From: Myxococcus stipitatus DSM 14675
GTDB taxonomy: Bacteria > Myxococcota > Myxococcia > Myxococcales > Myxococcaceae
Direction of reading: 5' to 3'
DNA length: 64,000 bases
Assembly (NCBI RefSeq): GCF_000331735.1
Contig: NC_020126.1
Span: 7,629,501-7,693,500, forward strand
The position numbers and the translations under genes were made by a program. Under the pieces are notes generated by a model. It worked only from the letters and a program-made list of their open reading frames with translations. It was not told the DNA's origin and did no database searches. Shown piece after piece: positions 27,037-35,712 of this stretch. Position 1 is the first letter of the stretch, and the number at the start of each line of letters is the position of its first letter.

Positions 27037-28083
27037 CTACGGTGTCAGCGTTCCCTGACGAAGCGCGGCGCCGTGACGGTGCACCGCCTCCACGGCGAAC
27101 TTCGCGGCGTCGGGGTCCGTGGGCGGGAGGATGCCGTGGCCCAGGTTGAAGATGTGCCCCACCGGGCCCGCGCGCTGGATGATGTCCTTGATGCGCCCAT
27201 CCAGCTCCTCGCGCGGGAGGAACAGGTGCAGCGGGTCCAGATTGCCCTGCACCGCCACGTCCGGGCCCAGCACGCGCCGGCCCTCGTCCATGGGCAGGGT
27301 CCAATCCAGCCCCACCACGTCCGCGCCGGTGCGCTTGAGCAAGGACAGGTGCGTGGACATGCCCACGCCGAAGACGATGACGGGCACGCCCGTGGCCTTC
27401 AGCTCCGACACCATGCGCGTGAGGTAGGGGATGCAGAAGCGCTCGTAGTCCCACGGCGACAGCTCGCCGCCCCACGAGTCGAAGATCTGGACGATGCTCG
27501 CGCCCGCGGCCACCTGCATCTTGAGGTACGGGATGAGCGTGTCGGTGAGCTTGGAGAAGAGGCGGTGCGCCAGCGCGGGCTGCTCGAACATCAGGCGCTT
27601 GATGAGGATGTAGCTCTTGGAGCCGCCGCCCTCCACCATGTACGCGGCCAGCGTGAAGGGCGCGCCCGCGAAGCCGATGACGGGCACCGAGTCATTGAGC
27701 GCCTTGCGCGTGCGGCGGATGGCCTCCGCGACGAAGCCCGTGCCCTCCACCGGGTCCGGGATGGCCAGCTTGTCGATGTCCGCCGCCGTGCGAACCGGCT
27801 CCGGGAAGTGCGGGCCCTTGTCCCCCAGCTCCAAGGTGATGCCCATCGCCTCCACGGGGATGAGGATGTCGGAGAAGATGATGGCCGCGTCCACGCCCAG
27901 CCGAGTGACTGGCTGCACCGTCACCTCGGCCGCCAGGTCCGGGTGCTTGCACAGGTCCAGGAACGCGATGTTGCCGCGAATGGCCCGGTACTCGGGCAGG
28001 TAGCGGCCAGCCTGGCGCATCAGCCACACCGGCGTGGTGTCCGTGGGCTGGCGGCGTGCGGCGCGGAGGAGTCGGTCGTTCAC
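27037..28083 (-). CDS. hemE: Uroporphyrinogen decarboxylase
   Basis: Decarboxylates the four acetate side chains of uroporphyrinogen III to give coproporphyrinogen III in haem synthesis; cytosolic. 348 residues, normal length. Signature MRQAGRYLPEYR at 22-33, IIFSDILIPVEAMG and GFAGAPFTLAAYMVEGG. The GTG at 28083 is set by the overlap GTGA with the stop of the upstream amylase lipoprotein gene. No other haem gene is nearby, so its place at the end of a starch operon is odd. Confidence 0.94.
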   Translation of the reverse strand: MNDRLLRAARRQPTDTTPVWLMRQAGRYLPEYRAIRGNIAFLDLCKHPDLAAEVTVQPVTRLGVDAAIIFSDILIPVEAMGITLELGDKGPHFPEPVRTAADIDKLAIPDPVEGTGFVAEAIRRTRKALNDSVPVIGFAGAPFTLAAYMVEGGGSKSYILIKRLMFEQPALAHRLFSKLTDTLIPYLKMQVAAGASIVQIFDSWGGELSPWDYERFCIPYLTRMVSELKATGVPVIVFGVGMSTHLSLLKRTGADVVGLDWTLPMDEGRRVLGPDVAVQGNLDPLHLFLPREELDGRIKDIIQRAGPVGHIFNLGHGILPPTDPDAAKFAVEAVHRHGAALRQGTLTP

Positions 28084-30524
28084 TTCGGGCTCTCGGTCAT
28101 GGCCCCGGAGAGGGGCGGCTGAAAGATGGTGCTGACGGCCAAGGGGCGCTGCTCCCACGCCACCTTCTGGCGCAGGGGCTCGGTGCCCTCGGGGACATGG
28201 AGGAGGCGGTTGGCGCCGCCCTCCCAGGAGAACGTCCCTGGGCCCGTGTCCCGGACGAGCTTGTACTCGAAGACGCCCCCCACGGGCAGCGAGAGCGTGA
28301 TGGCGCCCTCTCGTGGGCGAAGCGAGCGCTCGGGCTTCCACCCTCCCAGCTCCGGCCCTCCCCCCACCACGCGCAGGGACGCATCGTCCGTCTCCAGGAC
28401 CACGGTGCGTCGCTCACCCTCCCCTCGCCACCGCGTGCGCGCCTGCTTCACGAGCGCCGCGTAGCCCCCCGCCACTTCCGCTTCCAGCTGCGTCAACGTG
28501 ACGTGATGGGCGGGAAACACCAGGCGGCTCGGAATCCGCGCCGGGGGGACGACCGCGCCCGTCATCAGCTCGAAGGCGCGAGAGCCGGCCAGCGCCTCCG
28601 GCAGGTCCACGTCCTGGGGCGAGTCCCCCGAGTTGATGCCAATCACCACCGCTTCGTCCGGCGTCACCCGCGCGTAGGCGAAGAGGTCCTCCCGCGCGGC
28701 GAGCACCCAGGTCTCGCCACGCTGGAGGGCCCCGCTGCCCCGCCGCAGCTCCAGCAGCCGACCAATCCACGTGCGCAGCGGATGGCTCGGCGTGAAGCGC
28801 ATGTCGCCCCGGTTCTCCGGCTCCTTCGCGCCGCTGAGCCCCTCTTCGATTCCATACGTGAGCGCCGGGACGCCGCGCGCGGTGAGCTGCACGGCGAGCG
28901 CCTGACGCACCTTCTCCACGTCTCCACCACACTCGCTCATGACGCGCGGCAGGTCGTGGTTGTCCAGCATCGTCACCAGCGCGTCGGGCGAGGGGTGCAG
29001 CCTGTCGTTGAAGAGCGTGGCCCCCAGGTGCGACGGCGAGCGGCCCCGGCAGAAGACGTCCACCAGCGCGAACGTCAGCGGGAAGTCGAACATCGCGCCG
29101 AAGCGCCCCTCCTTCATCACCCGCGAGAGCAGCACCGGGTCTCCATCCAGCAGCTCTCCGAGGAGCAGGAAGTCCTTCCCCGCATGCGCTCGCACGTCGT
29201 CGTTGTAGCGAGCCCAGAAGTCCAAGGGCAGGTGCTTGACGGCATCCAGCCGGAAGCCCGCGGGCTTCACCGCGTCCACCCACCTGAGCGACTGCGCGAG
29301 CAGGTGCGCGTAGACCTCCTCCTTCTCCACCGCGAGGTCCGGCAGGCCGTGCACGTCGTGCATCACCAACTGGCGCGAGTCCTCCCAGTTCGCGATGGGC
29401 CCCAGGCCATGGAACCACTCGGGCTTCTCGCGCGTGAGCCGCGTCTGTGGCCCGACGTGATTGAGCACGACGTCCAGCACGAGCCGCATGTCCCGGCGCC
29501 GGAGCTCCTCCGATAATCGGGCCAGCAGCGCCTCATCCCCGAACCGAGGCTCCACGCGGCCCAGGTCCTCCACCCAGTACCCGTGGAAGGCGCCGTAGCC
29601 GTAGAACTTCTCGGTGCGCATCTGGAACACGGGCGAGAGCCACACCGTGCGGACACCCAGGGCCTTCAAGCCATCCAGCCGGTCGATGACCCCTTGCAGG
29701 TCTCCACCATGAAAGGCCTGCGGGTCCTTCGCATCCACCGCGCCGTCGTTGCCCGGATTGCCGTTGGCGAAGCGGTCCACCATCACGAAGTAGATGGCGT
29801 CGCCCGGAGGAGGACTCCACTGCCCCAGATAGGGCTTGGGCGCGGGAGTGGAGGGAGGCGGCGGCTCCGTGGGAGTGCTCTTGCCCGGCTCGATGCCCTC
29901 GCCCGCGGGAGCATCCAGACCGGGCGCCAACCCGGGTCCCCCATCGGTCGCCGGCACCAGCATGGGCGACGCGAGGAACGAGTCGAACAGCGCCGCGGCC
30001 TGTCCCGAAATCTGCTTGGCCACCTCGAGCTGCGCGTCGTCCTCGCGCTGCTGGTCGAACTGGAGCGCGGCGCCGTAGTCATTCATCTCGCTGGTGGGCT
30101 CCAGCGTGGACGTGGCGCGATTCGCCGTCGTCTTCACATACACGTCCCAGGAGAAGCGCCCGCCCACCTGGCCGAAGAACGACACCCGCGTCTCCACCAG
30201 CAGGAGCAGCGGAGCCTCCGGCGCCTGGGCCTTGAGCATCGCGAAGCGGCGCTGCGTGTCCGTCACCTTCGCGAACTCGGCCGCGTACTCCGCATAGGGC
30301 AGCTCACGGACCTGGAGGTTGCGCTTGCCCAGGGCCTCCACCACGCGCTGCCGGACACCCTCGGGGACCTGGGACACGGCGCCTCGCCGCGCGTCGTCGC
30401 GGATGTAGGCCACCGCCACCACCGTCCCCTCGGGCGCGAGCACCGGAGGCCCCTGCCGCTTGAGGCACCCCGCCACCATCAGCACCAGGAACCCCGCGAG
30501 GGCCCATCGCTGTCTCAGAACCAT
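28080..30524 (-). CDS. GH13 alpha-amylase lipoprotein with CBM20-like C terminus
   Basis: 814 residues. Lipoprotein signal with cleavage Cys at 20 (VAGC). Residues 30-185 form an unidentified domain; 200-235 is a Pro-rich linker. The GH13 barrel runs from about 240 (IYFVMVDRFANGNPGNDG) with nucleophile Asp427 (FRLDAVKH), acid/base Glu457 (LLLGELLD) and Asp524 (NHD). The C-terminal 100 residues, with GGGPELGGWKPERSL and FSWEGGANRLLHVPEG, look like a CBM20 starch-binding domain. Expected role: surface or periplasmic hydrolysis of starch or maltodextrin. The start overlaps the end of the beta-barrel gene by ten bases and the stop overlaps hemE. Confidence 0.9.
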   Translation of the reverse strand: MVLRQRWALAGFLVLMVAGCLKRQGPPVLAPEGTVVAVAYIRDDARRGAVSQVPEGVRQRVVEALGKRNLQVRELPYAEYAAEFAKVTDTQRRFAMLKAQAPEAPLLLLVETRVSFFGQVGGRFSWDVYVKTTANRATSTLEPTSEMNDYGAALQFDQQREDDAQLEVAKQISGQAAALFDSFLASPMLVPATDGGPGLAPGLDAPAGEGIEPGKSTPTEPPPPSTPAPKPYLGQWSPPPGDAIYFVMVDRFANGNPGNDGAVDAKDPQAFHGGDLQGVIDRLDGLKALGVRTVWLSPVFQMRTEKFYGYGAFHGYWVEDLGRVEPRFGDEALLARLSEELRRRDMRLVLDVVLNHVGPQTRLTREKPEWFHGLGPIANWEDSRQLVMHDVHGLPDLAVEKEEVYAHLLAQSLRWVDAVKPAGFRLDAVKHLPLDFWARYNDDVRAHAGKDFLLLGELLDGDPVLLSRVMKEGRFGAMFDFPLTFALVDVFCRGRSPSHLGATLFNDRLHPSPDALVTMLDNHDLPRVMSECGGDVEKVRQALAVQLTARGVPALTYGIEEGLSGAKEPENRGDMRFTPSHPLRTWIGRLLELRRGSGALQRGETWVLAAREDLFAYARVTPDEAVVIGINSGDSPQDVDLPEALAGSRAFELMTGAVVPPARIPSRLVFPAHHVTLTQLEAEVAGGYAALVKQARTRWRGEGERRTVVLETDDASLRVVGGGPELGGWKPERSLRPREGAITLSLPVGGVFEYKLVRDTGPGTFSWEGGANRLLHVPEGTEPLRQKVAWEQRPLAVSTIFQPPLSGAMTESPK

Positions 30525-32011
30525 CCTTCAGCCTCGATGGCGACCACCGAGTGCCAGTGGCGCTCAGGGCCGACGTACTGGTTGTACTGGTCCAGGCTAT
30601 CCACGAAGGAGTTGCCGAAGGCCGCGTGCTGAGACGAGTACTGCACGCCATACAGCAGCCGCAGGCTGGGGCGCGCGTAGATGCCTCGGCCCGTTGGATT
30701 GAGGACAACACCCACCTTGCCCTGCCAGGTGTCGCGCGTGTCGCTGTCGCCGAACTCAAGGCCGCGCGCGTCGGGGAAGCCCCCCGTGCTGGTGAACACC
30801 GAGTCCACGTGGTTGCGGTACAGGTTGCCGTTGGTGCTCTTCTCGCGAGCGATGCTCGTCTCCACGAGGAGGTGGACACGCTCGGTGAGGAAGTACTGGA
30901 GGCGCACCACCGTGGACGCGATGAGCCGGTCGTCGTCTCCGGGCTTGATGAGGTTGTCCTCGTTGAAGGCGTACCCCACCCAGACGCCCCAGAGGGCCTC
31001 CAGCTTCTCGGGGATGAGCTTGAAGTACGCCTCGTTGCCGAACGACAGCTCATACCGCTCGTCCGTCTGGTCCGCGATGTACACGGTCCAATCCCGGCTC
31101 CGGTAGTTCTCCGTGTACGACAGCTCCGGGTGCTTGCGCTCGAAGGTGACATACAGGTTGTCCCAGACGAGCGGCCCCAGGTCGCCGAAGCCCAGGTAGC
31201 CAATGGCCCGGTACGACAGCGCGTCGCGAGGCTCCAGGTCCCGCACCAGGTCCTCCAACCCCGGGTTGGCCTCGAAGTAGCGGCGCACCACCTCGCGCCG
31301 CACGTAGTCTTCGTAGACGATGCCGTCGGACTTGTAGAGCGCGTTGCGATTGCCACGCACCTTCGACTCGTAGCCGACCTGTCCGCGCACGCCCACTTCG
31401 AGATGGCCGGGAATCAGGCGGTAGCGGAAGGAGGCCGCGCCCGTGAGCACCGTGTTGTACTTCTGGGGCCGCAGCGTGTAGCCGCTGTCGCCCACCGCCA
31501 GCAGCACGTCGTAGCGGTCGCCCTGGTAGGTGCCGGACAGGCCCACCGTGTCCCAGAGCAGCGTCGCGGGGCGCTGGTCGTAGAGGTGCAAGTCATTCCA
31601 GCGGTCCTCGAGCGTGCCCAATTGCCACGTCACGCGGTCCAGCAGGATGTTCCCCGCGCGCACGAAGAGATAGTCCGCGCGGAAGTTGAGGAACGAGCCA
31701 TTGCCGGGGTCCGCTGAGCGGAACGACGTGCCCGAGAAACGGGTGTGGACCTCCGCCCAGACCTCGTCCGTCCCGGGCGTGGACTGCAGCACGTCCAGCC
31801 GGAGGTTGAGCTCGCCATAGGGGCTCTCGTTGAGCAGGCGCCCGTACAGCCAGTAGTACCCGAGCTGCCCCGAGCCGCCGGAGAAATCCGGCCGGGTCAT
31901 GATGCGGAAGTAACCCGCGGCGCCGAAGCGGTCCCTCGTGGCGTCAGCCTGGGTGACGAGCGGAAAGAGCAACAACAGGAAGGCGCCGAGGCGCGCGGTC
32001 AGGACTCGCAT
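30515..32011 (-). CDS. Putative outer-membrane beta-barrel protein
   Basis: 498 residues from the ATG at 32011. Signal peptide (hydrophobic 8-19, cleavage near 23). The mature protein is rich in alternating aromatic and polar strands (Tyr, Trp, Arg, Asp) and ends in Gly-Trp-Phe, the terminal aromatic typical of BamA-inserted barrels. No characterised family is recognised. Co-transcription with a starch-binding amylase lipoprotein (ten-base overlap) and the facing maltodextrin importer suggest a porin or anchor for glucan uptake (inference). Confidence 0.75.
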   Translation of the reverse strand: MRVLTARLGAFLLLLFPLVTQADATRDRFGAAGYFRIMTRPDFSGGSGQLGYYWLYGRLLNESPYGELNLRLDVLQSTPGTDEVWAEVHTRFSGTSFRSADPGNGSFLNFRADYLFVRAGNILLDRVTWQLGTLEDRWNDLHLYDQRPATLLWDTVGLSGTYQGDRYDVLLAVGDSGYTLRPQKYNTVLTGAASFRYRLIPGHLEVGVRGQVGYESKVRGNRNALYKSDGIVYEDYVRREVVRRYFEANPGLEDLVRDLEPRDALSYRAIGYLGFGDLGPLVWDNLYVTFERKHPELSYTENYRSRDWTVYIADQTDERYELSFGNEAYFKLIPEKLEALWGVWVGYAFNEDNLIKPGDDDRLIASTVVRLQYFLTERVHLLVETSIAREKSTNGNLYRNHVDSVFTSTGGFPDARGLEFGDSDTRDTWQGKVGVVLNPTGRGIYARPSLRLLYGVQYSSQHAAFGNSFVDSLDQYNQYVGPERHWHSVVAIEAEGWF

Positions 32012-32050
32012 GGGCGGGCCCCGCTTATAGCGCACTCAGCCTGCCTGCCC

Positions 32051-34492
32051 CTACTCCGCGCGAAGTACGACGATGGTGCGCTCCGGAACCCCATAGGTCG
32101 ACCCGGGCACCGGCGCGGGAGACTCCAGCCACGCATTGCCCGTGACGCGCGAGTCCAAGCCCGCGGCGGAGAGGTACTCGGGGCTGTCGAAATACGCCTG
32201 GGTGTCGATGAGGCGCTTCCAGGTGCGCCCGGGCGGCAGGCTGAACTCCACCGCGCGAGGCTCCATGTTGATGAGCACCACCAGCTCCGGCCCGAAGGAC
32301 CTGTCTGGGTAGTGCATCATCAACTGCTTGCTGTCCCAGTCCGCCGGCTCCGTGTTCCGAGCACTCTTCCACACCAGCGGCGCGCCCTTCCCGTAGCTGG
32401 CCGGGGCGAAGGCGTGGCGGTTCTCCTTGCGCAGGCGGATGGCGGCCTTGACGAACTCATACATCCGATGACGCTCGTCGCGAGCCAGGTAGGTCCCCCA
32501 CTGGTACCAGTTGAAGGGGTTGTCCGCGCGGGTCGAGTAGGCGTTGTTGTTGCCCAGCTGCGTGCGCATCCACTCGTCGCCGCCCAGAATCATCGGGGTG
32601 CCGTGGCTCACCATCATCGCCATGAAGGCGTTGCGCATCATCTGCCGGCGCAGGCTCTCCCCGCGCGCGTCGCCCAGCGCGCCCCAGTTGCGGGAGCGGT
32701 TGTGGTTCTCGCCGCTCTCCTTGTCGCAGAAGGGGCTGTTGGGGTTGTCGCAGCACACCGGGTTGAGGGGGCCGCACTTGTTCTGCTTCACGTCGTACGC
32801 GAACAGGTCGTACATCGTGAACCCGTCGTGCACGGTGATGAAGTTCATCGAGTGGTAGGGACGGCGGCCGTTGCGCTCGTACCACTCCTTGCTGCCGTAC
32901 ATCAGGAACGGGCCGTCGGCCGAGCCGGGCCTGCCACACAGCGAGCCCTCGTTCGAGTTGAGCTTCCAGTCGTCCTTGTTGATGAACGAGCGCCACCAGT
33001 CGCGGAAGCGGCCATTCCACTCGTACCAGCCGTGGCCCGGCTGGTTGAGCGAGTTGGGGAACTCCCCCATGGGCATGCAATACCAGCCGCCCGCGCTCCA
33101 GGGCTCCGCGATGATGCGCGTGTTGTAGCGCTGGAGCACCGGGTCATCGACAATCTCCTGGAGCACGGTGTTCCGGGGGTCGTCCCAGCGGTTGTAGTCC
33201 TGGTCCCGCTCTCCCAGGATGGGCGCCAGGTCGAAGCGGAAGCCATCCACGTGCAGCTCTTCGACGTAGAAGCGCAGGCTGTCGATGATGAGCTTGCGCA
33301 TGGGCCGGTGGTTGGGCCGCGTCTGGTTGCCCACGCCCGTGTTGTTCCAGTACGTGCGCCGGTCGCCGTTCAGCCCGTAGTAGGCCTGATTGTCGATGCC
33401 TCGGAAGGAATACAGGCCGGCGACCTCGGCCGGGTCCAGGGAGTCCAGCGGCTCACCCGGCTGCACGTCATCCGACTCGAGCTTCTCGCGCCACAGCCCG
33501 CCTTCACCGGTGTGGTTGTAGACGACGTCGACGATGACCTCGATGTCGCGCTTGTGCAGCTCCTCCACCATCCACTTGAACTCGTCGATGACCTGGTGCG
33601 GCTGACGGTGGGCCGCGTAGGACAGCTCGGGCGCGAAGAAGTTGATGGTCTGGTAACCCCAGTACCCCCCATCCAGCGGCTTCTCGTGGATGGGCAACAG
33701 CTCCACGGCGGTGATGCCCAGGTCGGCGAAGTAGTCGGCCTTCTCGCCCATCCCCCGGTAGGTGCCCGGGAAGCGCACGCCGCTGGCGCCGTCCGCGGTG
33801 AAGCCCTTGGCGTGGACCTCGTAGACGACGAGGTCCTGCCACCGGTGGCCCGCCCACTGCTCATCCTGCCGGTTGTCTCGCCAGCGTCGCTCCGCCTCGC
33901 CCCAGACGTATTGGCTTTCGACGATGACGCTCTTCGCGGAGGCCGCGTACGTCACCTCCGTGCGGGCGGGGCCGCTGGCGGTGCTGCCCTTGCTCCAGTC
34001 GTGGTCCCGGTGCAGGGCCTTGGAGTACGGGTCCGTCAGGAGCTTGTTCGGATTGAAACGGTTGCCATCCGCATCCACGTCGGCGCGGAAGCCCTGGATG
34101 GCGCCGGGGAACCAGGCCGGGTCGAACTCCCAGTTGGGCCCCCAGGCGCGAAAGCCGTAGTGCTGCCCCAATCCCACGCCTTCCACGTAGACATTCCACA
34201 CGTCTCCGTAGCGAGTCAGCTCATACGTCCGCGAGGGCCGGTTCTGCTCGGGGTCATCGAAGAGCAACAACTCCAACCGCGTGGCGTTCTCCGAGTAGAG
34301 GGAGAAGTTGACCCCCTGGTCGGAGAAGGTCGCCCCCATGTGCCGCATCGACTCCACGTCGTGGACGGAGTAGCTCGGGGCGCGAGCCTCGCTGTGATAG
34401 AGCCGGACGTAATCGCTCTCGCCGCAGCCGGTGACGGTCAGCAGAGCGACCAGGGTCGCGCCCCTCGGGAGGAGCCAGCGGGGAGTGCTCAT
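32051..34492 (-). CDS. GlgX/isoamylase/pullulanase-type GH13 debranching lipoprotein
   Basis: 813 residues from the ATG at 34492, which opens a lipoprotein signal with cleavage Cys at 23 (VTGC). A CBM48-type N-terminal domain (about 50-170: VNFSLYSENATRLELLLFD) precedes the GH13_11-type barrel. Motifs: VIVDVVYNHTGEG, GFRFDLAPILGE with the nucleophile Asp, RIIAEPWSAGGWY with the acid/base Glu, and FITVHDGFTMYDL. These are hallmarks of glycogen-debranching and isoamylase enzymes hydrolysing alpha-1,6 bonds. Unlike cytosolic GlgX it is exported and lipidated. It is divergent from malK (131 bases between starts), placing it with the maltodextrin importer. Confidence 0.9.
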   Translation of the reverse strand: MSTPRWLLPRGATLVALLTVTGCGESDYVRLYHSEARAPSYSVHDVESMRHMGATFSDQGVNFSLYSENATRLELLLFDDPEQNRPSRTYELTRYGDVWNVYVEGVGLGQHYGFRAWGPNWEFDPAWFPGAIQGFRADVDADGNRFNPNKLLTDPYSKALHRDHDWSKGSTASGPARTEVTYAASAKSVIVESQYVWGEAERRWRDNRQDEQWAGHRWQDLVVYEVHAKGFTADGASGVRFPGTYRGMGEKADYFADLGITAVELLPIHEKPLDGGYWGYQTINFFAPELSYAAHRQPHQVIDEFKWMVEELHKRDIEVIVDVVYNHTGEGGLWREKLESDDVQPGEPLDSLDPAEVAGLYSFRGIDNQAYYGLNGDRRTYWNNTGVGNQTRPNHRPMRKLIIDSLRFYVEELHVDGFRFDLAPILGERDQDYNRWDDPRNTVLQEIVDDPVLQRYNTRIIAEPWSAGGWYCMPMGEFPNSLNQPGHGWYEWNGRFRDWWRSFINKDDWKLNSNEGSLCGRPGSADGPFLMYGSKEWYERNGRRPYHSMNFITVHDGFTMYDLFAYDVKQNKCGPLNPVCCDNPNSPFCDKESGENHNRSRNWGALGDARGESLRRQMMRNAFMAMMVSHGTPMILGGDEWMRTQLGNNNAYSTRADNPFNWYQWGTYLARDERHRMYEFVKAAIRLRKENRHAFAPASYGKGAPLVWKSARNTEPADWDSKQLMMHYPDRSFGPELVVLINMEPRAVEFSLPPGRTWKRLIDTQAYFDSPEYLSAAGLDSRVTGNAWLESPAPVPGSTYGVPERTIVVLRAE

Positions 34493-34623
34493 GATGCGGG
34501 CTTCCTTAGCATGGCGAGTCATACACGACACTAACGCACCGCGCCCTCCCTGGGAGGTTTGGGCAAAGCCCGAGGCTCCGGGTATGGTGCGCGACCGTTC
34601 TCCCCTCAATTTTCGAGCACGTC

Positions 34624-35712
34624 TTGGCCGACGTCATCCTGAACGGAATCAAGAAGTCGTTTGGCGCGAACCTCATCGTGAAGGGCGTGGACCTTCATGT
34701 GAAGCAAGGCGAGTTCCTCGTCATGGTCGGCCCTTCGGGCTGCGGGAAGACGACCCTCCTGCGACTCATCGCGGGGCTGGAGCAGGTGGACGCGGGCGAG
34801 GTGCGGATTGGAGAGACGCGCGTCAATGACGTGCCTCCCAGGGACCGCGACGTGGCGATGGTGTTCCAATCCTACGCGCTCTACCCGCACATGACGGTGC
34901 GGGAGAACCTGGCGTTTGGCCTGTCGCTGCGGAAGCTGCCCTCGGCGGAGATTGCCTCGCGGGTGGAGGAGGTCGCGGGGATGCTGGAGCTGAGCCACCT
35001 CCTGGAGCGAAAGCCCAAGGCCCTGTCGGGAGGGCAACGCCAGCGTGTGGCCATGGGGCGGGCCATCGTCCGGCGTCCGAAGGTGTTCCTCTTCGACGAG
35101 CCCCTCTCCAACCTGGACACGGCGCTGCGGGTGCAGATGCGCGGAGAGCTGGCGCGGCTGCATCGTCGGCTGGGCGCGACGATGATCTACGTCACCCACG
35201 ACCAGGTGGAGGCCATGACGCTGGCCACCCGCGTGGCTGTCTTCAACGGGGGCGTGCTGCAACAGGTGGGGCCACCGCTGGAGCTCTACCACCGGCCGGC
35301 CAACCGGTTCGTCGCGGGATTCCTGGGCTCGCCGTCGATGAACTTCCTGGAGGCCCGGCGCGACGGAGCGAACCTCGTCGGCAAGGGCTTCACGCTGCTG
35401 TGTCCGCCGGACCTCTCGCCGGAGACGAGCCGGGTGCTGGTGGGGCTGAGGCCGCAGGACCTGCGAGTGGCGCCCCTGGGCCCCTTGTCGGGCACGGTGG
35501 ACGCGGTGGAGCGGCTGGGGTTCGACGGGTATGCCTTCGTCACCACGGAGGCGGGGCCAGTGGCCGCGCGCTTCGACAAGGGCACCCAGGTGTCCGTGGG
35601 TGACCGCGTGACGCTGTCCCCCGTCGCGGACGCGCTGCACCTCTTCACCGAGGATGGGGCCCGAGCCCTTCGCCATCCCACGGAGCAAGCGTCGCTGGAG
35701 GTGGCGTCTTGA
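34624..35712 (+). CDS. malK: Sugar ABC transporter ATP-binding protein (MalK/UgpC type)
   Basis: 362 residues. Walker A GPSGCGKTT, Q-loop FQSYALYPHM, signature LSGGQRQRVAMGRAI, Walker B VFLFDEPLSNLD and H-loop YVTHDQ, followed by a C-terminal MOP/TOBE regulatory domain (about 240-355). It powers the importer encoded downstream. The start is a TTG at 34624; no ATG or GTG fits before the conserved N terminus. The stop overlaps the next gene by ATGA-like coupling (35709-35712). Maltodextrin is inferred from the adjacent amylases. Confidence 0.92.
   Translation: MADVILNGIKKSFGANLIVKGVDLHVKQGEFLVMVGPSGCGKTTLLRLIAGLEQVDAGEVRIGETRVNDVPPRDRDVAMVFQSYALYPHMTVRENLAFGLSLRKLPSAEIASRVEEVAGMLELSHLLERKPKALSGGQRQRVAMGRAIVRRPKVFLFDEPLSNLDTALRVQMRGELARLHRRLGATMIYVTHDQVEAMTLATRVAVFNGGVLQQVGPPLELYHRPANRFVAGFLGSPSMNFLEARRDGANLVGKGFTLLCPPDLSPETSRVLVGLRPQDLRVAPLGPLSGTVDAVERLGFDGYAFVTTEAGPVAARFDKGTQVSVGDRVTLSPVADALHLFTEDGARALRHPTEQASLEVAS

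Noticed and set aside
31745-34534. 929-codon plus-strand open frame opposite the debranching enzyme
   Set aside because: Antisense shadow; no domain, no signal, and the opposite strand carries all GH13 motifs.
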